A DNA stretch of 64,000 bases from Psettodes erumei (Eukaryota; Chordata; Actinopteri; Pleuronectiformes; Psettodidae): the NCBI GenBank assembly GCA_016785225.1, contig JAFBJZ010000668.1:1-64000 (forward strand), given 5' to 3'. The notes under the pieces are model-generated. The model was not told the origin of the DNA. It did not search any database and saw only the letters and a program-made list of their open reading frames with translations. The position numbers and the translations under genes were made by a program. This document shows positions 56,399-64,000 of this stretch, piece after piece. Every line of letters begins with the position of its first letter. Position 1 is the stretch's first letter.

Positions 56399-59300
56399 CA
56401 TTGCGTTTGCTTTGTGCTCCATATGCTCCTCCCGGATCGGGGGTCTGAACGTGTCCCACATCAATCCAGAGTCAATCAGATCACCTCTGGGTATGATTTG
56501 GCTCACCGGATCACAGCATGAGCAAAACCTGACCCGGGGAGATTTTGTCCTGATGTCAAATGATAAAAACCCGTGTCCTTAGATGTTCAGCCTCCCTAAG
56601 TGGAGAGGATTAAACAGACTTTACTGCACACCTGGGCATTCAAATCCATTTCTGCCTTGTCCTGTATAGTCCACAGAGGGAATGAGCAGCCTGCAGGCGA
56701 GAATTAGTGATCACAATTAGATCTTAGTATGGTTTAAATGATGAAATGATAACAGCGAAAATAGCTGGAGTAGCAAGATAATAAACATCAGTAAATTAGA
56801 AACCCACAGACAAATGTAATACTGCCAACATTGCAATTGTTACCAGCCAATTCCTAAATGAGGAATCAACAATTAATTGAAAATGCTTTGTAATCAATCA
56901 AAAGTGACTGGCCAGTTTTCCATCGATCCTACTGGTTAGAAATCTAATTTAGAATCCACGCTGAGAGGATGCAATTGTGGCTGAGAGCGGAGAACTCATC
57001 CTGCTTTGTTTAAAATTAAAACATATTCAGTTCTGCTCTATTAATCGTAATATTCCGCAAGTCAATGATGTATCTCACCCTTTCATCCACTTTGCTAAAA
57101 ATCGGTATTAGTTCTCTGCTTGCTGTACAATTCCAGTGCCCAGTCCTTAGGCTAATTATGTTGATACAGCCATCCGATCCTAATGAAATAGTCTAAATGA
57201 TGGTGTAGTTGGAGGCAGTGGCAGACCTTTAATCTGTCCTGATCAGGCATTAGGAGCCCCCTAATAAGAGAATAAATCTGCCCGAGTTTGCCAAAGTCCC
57301 CAATCAATAGAACACTGAGCCGGTCGCCCAGGAACACTGAGCCCTGATGAGGTGTCCGACGCGGCCAATCACATGCTGAGCACGACAGCGTCCGTGACAT
57401 GAGGAGAAAGGGCGAGGGGCCTGCTCTGCTCAGAAAAAGCATTTATATTGTACGCCAGTGTGAAGTATCATGCTCACAGGAACTCGGGAGCCATGACTCA
57501 GTGGCTGAAAATAAAAATAGAATAAGAAAAAAGAAAAAAAGCCACGATGAATGGGGTTAAATGACACTTCATCTCACTGGCACTAATTCCAAAAGAAGTG
57601 TCCATTTATACCACAATCTATAATCACCAGGCTTTTCCTCCTTTCAGAGAATCATTTTAAAGGCAAGGAGAGTGCAGAGAAGTGGATTCTTTTGTTTTGG
57701 ACTGCAGCCATTATTCTGAAAGCCAAGAAAGTGGAGTATGTACTTGCTACTCTGCCTATAGAGAGTACTAGCAGAGAAACTCTATACAGGAGACCTTCCT
57801 CTTCAAGCTTCCAGGTTGTATAAGGGGTGTTCATGAGATACTCTAGAATGAATCAGGGGCCTATGGAGCTGTTGCCCCAAAATGTAACATTTATATATGT
57901 ATGTATATATATATAACAGCATTGATTCATTCATTCATAGCATTGAGCTCAGTAAAAATAATATAATCTATATTAATATCTATGCTATGTATACATATGC
58001 AATTATTTTTGTTGTTAATGCATGTCAGTGAAATCCGCACGGTTTGGTTGTTCTCCAGTTAGCCTCTTCCGCCCCTTGGCCTTTGATAACAAATGACGCT
58101 GCTGTTATTAACCAAAGCCTCACGTGGCCTTTTACTGCCTGTGCAAACACTATGGCAACGGCAATCTGTGGCTCCTGAGGCAGAAGTCTCCGAGAGCAGT
58201 AATCTCACTGTCTGCAGCAGGGAAACGGAGCCAGGGCAGATGTTTTTATTTATCCACCTGTGCGTCTGATTCACGTGTCCCGGCCGTTAGTGGTCAGGGC
58301 AAGAGTCGGTGCTTGTGTCTACTTCAAAGTTGCGATTTCCTTTCTTGTGTCTCTCAGGCAACGGGGCTAACACAATAGGGGGCTTCAAAGTATAGTTGCA
58401 GAGGCAACAGAGGTGCTCGCACCCGGCCGCATGAATAAATGTTCCCTTTGAACGTCTGACAAAATGCTGCACTCTTATCGTGTTGGTCTGACGGTCATGG
58501 CCTCGCTAAAGTTCCCCGTGTTCTTGACATGAGCTGAGTTTGTGTCTGAGCATGTGTGTGTCTACATACATAGAGTCAGCGTTAAATAGCATTTTGTCAT
58601 ATTTGACTTCAGTATTTAATCCTCTTATTAAAGCTGAAATACTTTAGAATTTCTTCATATCATATATTTGGTGTGTTTTTTGTCATGCTAGCATTGTGGC
58701 TTTTGGAATCTATTAAAGTCTGTTAGTCAGTCTGCCACTTTGGTTCAGACTGAAATATCTCACAACCTGCATGTGTGTGTCTCTCACAACTTACACACTA
58801 ATGTAGTAGACGTACAGCAGACCAAGAACAACAAAGCAGCTTCCCTCTCACTGATGTTATTGATCCTTTTCTCAATATCTGCTGGATTAACAGATGTCGT
58901 CAATGACATGACACTTGTTGGTTTTGTGTTGCGTTCTGCTCAGTGAGCCACCTCTTGAGTGAACGCTGTGTGCTCTGTCGGGGGCCGGCTGAGCGCTGCC
59001 GATGCCGATGCCAGGTTGTCCACATGGTAGCAGACTGATCCAGGCTCTGCTCTGTCTGTCGGCAGCCACACAACAGCTCTGAGCAGCCGGCGAGAACCCA
59101 GTCAGCTCCTTCTCCTCCCGCTCACGCTCACACAGGGAAGTGGCTCACAGTAAAGACGTGAGGTAGAGCTGCAATGAAATATTCTACTCATTCCTGATCA
59201 AAGTTTAATCATTTAATGGAAAATTCCATTACTCACAGTTTCTTTAAAATGTTTGGAAATGTCATCTCATCCACATATATTGGCCATTTTTCTGTCTCTG

Positions 59301-62300
59301 GCAAAAGATGATGCTCAGTTCTTAATCCCGCCTCCAGAGGTCTGATTGGCCTGGTTATTATTCCAAACTGGGGGAAACACCGGACTTAATTTGTTAGTTT
59401 ATTTGTTCTAATCAGTACCATCAAAGTATGTCAATGTATTAATTAGCATCCCCCCCAAAAAAAAAAAAAAAAAAGGAAAATGGCAAATGATGTGCGACTA
59501 TGGGTGCCCAGAAAGATATTTCATCACATGGTCAACCCTTGTGCCACTAGCACGCCTGTCTCATTGTCTGACTACTGTTTTGATGTGAATGTGACAGCTA
59601 AAAGATATTAGCCTCAGCATGTTTGCACGACAGCTGACTAATGACAGCTCGCGCCGACTAGCAGGCAGGCCCCGGCTCATGAATATTCATGAGAACAGAA
59701 ATACAGTAACGCCAAGGTGACTCAGTCTAACGCAGTGGCTCTAACTCACCCAGCGCGCATCCACCAAGCCTATTTATGTCCGACTAAAGTGGCTGCTAGC
59801 TAGACGGCTTCAGTTGCAGTGGCTCAGCCAATTATCACGCCGACGTATATCTGGCAGGTTCTTGGCAAGTCAGTCGCAGTTTCGCATCATCTGCTCCAGT
59901 TGCGAGAGACGGCCCCTGGTAGGAGGGCACGGCTCACGATGAAGACGCTTTCCAAGAATAACGTGACTTCATTTGACTCAGCGGGAAGCTGGCAAGCGCA
60001 CAGAGAGACGCTAAAGCGCACATTAATCACACATTCATTGGTTTAATTGATGTGCACACATGTGAGGGTGAAATACACAATGACACACGGAAAAAAAACA
60101 TGACTAGGCTTACACACGTGCACTCAATCGCACACTGCGTCTCCGTTGGCTTGGCTGCCAGGGCTCCAGTCCTTCGCTGCTGAAAGTGATGCTTAACGTT
60201 TCCTGTAGGCAGAGGAAGTGCACTACACCACAGCTGATGTGGCAGACTGGCAGGTTTCCCTCTTCAAACATGACTCAGTCCACAGCTAATTAAAAACAAC
60301 GCGTCAGTCATTTTCCAGGTAATCCAACCGCAGCTTGTAGGAAAGAAACAAACGGGAGGGTGACGGTCATTTTTATTCTACAGTGACACACTGTGCTCCT
60401 GAATGGAAAAGTACATAGACTGTTCACATTTAGAATTTGTTCCATATGCTTTCATGATTCTGATCATACATAAGTGATTAGTGATTTATTAAAAATAAAG
60501 AATGACATGCCAGCCTTGTGCTGGGCAGTACTGTACCATACTGTCGAGGCTCTGGCGCATGGGACTGCAAGCTAGGTTAGTGTCATGATATAATTTAATA
60601 AGAATCACTTTAATATTTCTGGTTGTAGTAAATGTTACCAGTGACTGAGCACGGCTCTTTTATGGCAGTATTGATTTTTTTTTTCTTTTTTCAAAATATA
60701 AATAATAGCTGCATCACCTTTTAGGACCATAAAAACAAAAGGTCACATAGACTTCTGGAGACAGAAGTAAAATCGTTGAATCATTTCTTAAACTATCCGG
60801 AAGCCAAAACAACTCGTGTGATACGATAACATTTGACGTCGTATTAGTTTTAAGAGTTTGAATCAGATGTAGTCTACCAAATGTTTTAGAGAAGACCACT
60901 GAGGAGAAAACTGCAGTAGATTAATAGTCTATAGGTACAGTACATGTTCATACTACTATTGTTACATTCAATTTTATTTGTGGTCATGCTTGAATTGCAG
61001 ATTGTACTCGCCTGGACTCTTGGCAGTCAGAAGGCATTTTTAACAGTGTTACTGGCGTCTTTTACAGCAAGACCTCTCAAAACAGCCTGAATGTTGTCTC
61101 ATCTAACCAGCCAGCATCCCTCTCCTCAGTCCCTCCGAGTTCACCTGCAGGGGCAGCGGCTGCACCACCAAATGGGTCCTGCTTGGTCACTTTGTCGGTG
61201 TAATGGATGGATGGGCTCCCCCTGTATTTCTCCGAGCCATATCTCCTGCCTCCTAAAAGGGCTGGAAAGTGGCTTTTTGCGGCGTCCCCTCCTGTTCCCA
61301 AACATCTGCATAATGGAGCGCGTTCTGGCACGGAGAGCCTCTCCTCCTCGCCGCCTGCTTTCTCTGGCTTCGGGCCAAGCGGAGGACGTGGGGAGGTTTG
61401 TTTTGCGCCGTGGGGTGAGAGAAACCGCGTTCCTCCTCCAGTTTTTCCTTCCCTTCTGTCTCATTAGATCCACCAGGAGGATGCCGCCGCTGCCGAAGCA
61501 CTCGTCGCCTCCTCCTCCTCCTCCTGCTCTCCACCCCGTCTTCTCTCCGTCTCGCCTCAGTGGAGAGGTGCTCTGTTTGTTCACCCTCCATGGTCCTCGT
61601 GTACGCTCTCTCACTGTGAAATAACCGATGGAGTCGCACACAGAGAGGTGCAGGGCACAGCAGAGAGGAGGGAAGATGAGGGAGCTAAGAGGCTGAGATT
61701 AAAGTGCTAAAGTGTTAGCTACCACTATAAGCAAGCAGACCGTGTGTACAAGGTCATTTGTACAGCATTCTTTGCTGTTATTATATTTGAGCCTCAGAAT
61801 TTGTTGTTTCTACATTTTCATTTTGCCATTTCCTGTGTATTTTTAACCTTCTTGCAGTAAAGTGGACTCGTCACTCAATACACAACTCTCTCTGTCAGCC
61901 GCACTGTATGGTGCATATTGTCCATGCAGGAATCAGAATGGACTGTACCATCTAGTGTCCATATACAGTTGGTACTAGTTGGTAGTACTATACTTGCGTA
62001 CTGCCTTACTGCTTTTGTTTCTGCCACTGATGTCGTGTACTTCCCTGAATCGTTCTAATAAGATCCTACTGTCCTCCACTGCCCTTAAAGGAATAGTTCA
62101 ACATTTTTGGTAAATTGGCTTATTTGCTTGCTTACTGGAGCTGCAGTCAGGACGCGGTTAAAGCTTTTCGTAGTATAAAAGCTGGAAAGCAGGCAACAGC
62201 TGTCGTGGCTCCATCTAAAGTCCACAAATACAGTTTCCAACGCCTCCACAGCTTACTGATTAACTTGTTGCATCCAATTAGTTTAATCTAAGAGAACCTT

Positions 62301-62307
62301 ATCTTGC

Positions 62308-62333
62308 TTTTTTTTTTTTTTGGGGGGGGGGGG
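62308..62333. repeat. Adjacent T14 and G12 homopolymers
   Basis: Fourteen T followed directly by twelve G; error-prone for any sequencing method, so its lengths should be treated as approximate. Confidence 0.95.
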
Positions 62334-64000
62334 CTTTGTCTTGATTACCAGCAGTTTGACAGTGCTGGCCCCCTGGTTGTAGTTTAGGTACTAAACCTCA
62401 CTGTGATGACGAGTCTAATTCCCTTATTAAGAAAATAGCAGAAAAGGCTGTTTTCTGTGTGTGTGTGTGTGTGTAGGTGGACCTGCAAAGAAAGAGGTAT
62501 ATTGTTCACACTGTTGTGTCCTGTCCTCCCTTCTTTCCTGCGTTGGCTTGTTATGCTCTCGAGGTATTGATCCTGGCAGCGAAGTCTATTGATATGACGA
62601 CCAGCTTGTGCTTCCTCAGAAGAATCCTTGTTATCCATGCTTCAGAGACCACACGACTGGCTCAGGGGATGCTTGGTGTTGGAGTGTGTGTATGAATATG
62701 TAGTTCAACTTCTTCAGCTGTTTGAGCAATATCAAATTGTGTTGTTGGTTAACCCACCATGCCTGAGGATTACGCATTGTAAATAGCTCAGTTTGATTAG
62801 TCATATTTATCCTTTTTAGATTTTTGCTTTAAAATCTTTTATTTGTGCAAATAATTAACTATCCTCTAAAATGTGTTACCATTAATAAGCAGAGATGTTA
62901 TTTTAGTTGGCACCGGTGTAAATTATCTTCACAAGTATGTCTTCCTCGCACTCATTAATTCAGTGGGCGATTTCAGCTGTGCAAAGCCATTATTGCAGTT
63001 TGAGTGCTAATGTTTTCCTGCTGCTAATTCGATGTTCTGTTCCACCGCAATTATCCCATCTCTAAGCAAATTGAGCAAATAAGATAAGAAAAGCTTGTAT
63101 CTTTTGAGCAAAACACAGTCTCTTGACGCTGCAGCTGAGCCCATTGGACAGAACGCTTGGTTATCTGACAGTTCACCAATTTACAGTAAGTCAATATTGA
63201 CTCTGGAGAAATGTGGAGACTGGGTTAGGCCAGGTGGGAGCAGGGAATTACTGACATCTCTGGAGTAATCTGCCGGGTGAGCATCTCTTTCTCTTTATTG
63301 GTCCATGTGATCAGACAAGGCCATCGGGCTAAATGTCTACTCAGCAGTGTGGGCGACTGAACAAGCCTGTTAACACTCGGAGAGTGGCGATGCTCTGGAT
63401 CGATCAGGTCCCAGACCTTGTTTGTCCTTCATAGTTCAAGGCCTCGCACAGCTGGAACCACTGAATTTGCTGTGCCCTTCTCTGAGTCCTGCTGTGTGGA
63501 TTAAATCTGACAATCAGAATCACTCTAAATAGTTCAACACACAGATGATTTTGATATTCCAAGAGCCTTACAAAGAAAAAAGGGGCTAAAACTTTCGCTG
63601 TGAGGGGGATGTAAAGGAAAGGTTTCCCAGGTTTATTTCTTTGAAATTGCTCAGCAAGCTTCAGGGATAACAGGTCATTTGAAATCCTGTGTACAAAGTT
63701 TATATTTTTGTGTTGCAGGAGGCAAACTCACAATGGAAAGGTCTCAAGGGCTGATATTTGACTAGAAGAAAGGTCTGATTGTCACATTGTCACATCATAA
63801 CATCCAAGTTTGACAGTTAAGAATGTTGCAGGCTGCACTGACTGAATGCAGCAGCTTTTGCCAGTGTATTTGTGTGATGCAGTGCAAGAGCTATAAGAAC
63901 TTAATGCAAAAGATGATATCCTATAAATTATACTCAGTGTGAGAATACATTTTGGAATGTTGGATGGTCTCTTAAATGTGGACGTCTCTGATGCTAACCT

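Larger units (their letters stand above)
53998..64000 (+). other. cacna1b: cacna1b intron 3 (continues past window)
   Basis: No exon 4 was found on the plus strand. Contents: GA microsatellite 54085-54109, Tc1-like remnant about 54300-54430, GT microsatellite 56358-56397, GC-rich open region 60994-61640, T14/G12 run 62308-62333 and a GT run at 62457-62474. Several A/T-rich stretches with TAAT-type words (56.7-57.45 and 62.93-63.4 kb) look enhancer-like but are unproven. Confidence 0.6.

Noticed and set aside
61141..61641. 166-codon minus-strand Arg-rich frame as a gene
   Set aside because: All frames are open in this GC-rich stretch and the translation is low complexity without a recognisable domain.
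1..64000. CRISPR arrays, operons, phage or toxin-antitoxin systems
   Set aside because: The DNA is a vertebrate locus with split genes; repeats seen are microsatellites, minisatellite-like arrays and Tc1 remnants.

Overview
The window is vertebrate nuclear DNA, almost certainly from a teleost fish. Genes are split by GT-AG introns (plus one AT-AC intron), the intergenic DNA carries CA/GT, GA and ATT microsatellites and decayed Tc1-like transposons, and the protein fragments match vertebrate families with fish-like divergence. No prokaryotic feature is present. Most open frames in the window are chance frames; the real genes were found by joining short exons at splice sites with matching phase.

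Layout: (1) 1-12.8 kb, + strand: the 3' part of a taperin-like gene (tprn). Three terminal coding exons lie at 6673-9199 and a long 3' UTR ends near 12.8 kb. The first exon must lie left of the window. (2) 14.14-12.82 kb, - strand: a complete three-exon ssna1 gene (114 aa), tail to tail with tprn; the two poly(A) signals are about 50 bp apart. (3) 14.5-18.5 kb: AT-rich intergenic DNA with a perfect 19-bp inverted repeat and a Tc1-like remnant. (4) 18.56-42.66 kb, + strand: an apparently complete ehmt1 (GLP) gene of 26 coding exons and about 1314 codons: an H3-mimic ARKT site, acidic and basic tracts, a cysteine-rich domain, ankyrin repeats with the methyl-lysine cage, and pre-SET, SET and post-SET domains. 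Two exons (3 and 19) each carry a one-base frame break. (5) 44.9-45.23 kb, + strand: one strongly coding exon I cannot assign. (6) 48.27-64 kb, + strand: TATA box and coding exons 1-3 of a CaV2-type calcium channel, best called cacna1b; its first intron is a U12-type AT-AC intron. Exon 4 onward lies beyond the window.

The gene set tprn, ssna1, ehmt1, cacna1b corresponds to human 9q34.3, where EHMT1 and CACNA1B are also same-strand neighbours and TPRN and SSNA1 are also convergent. The genes share a neighbourhood, not a pathway: PP1/actin regulation in stereocilia (tprn), centrosome and microtubules (ssna1), H3K9 methylation (ehmt1), presynaptic calcium entry (cacna1b). I found no convincing undescribed biological system. 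The points most worth a second look are the two frame breaks and unusual SET residues in ehmt1, the unassigned coding exon, and two degenerate minisatellite-like arrays.
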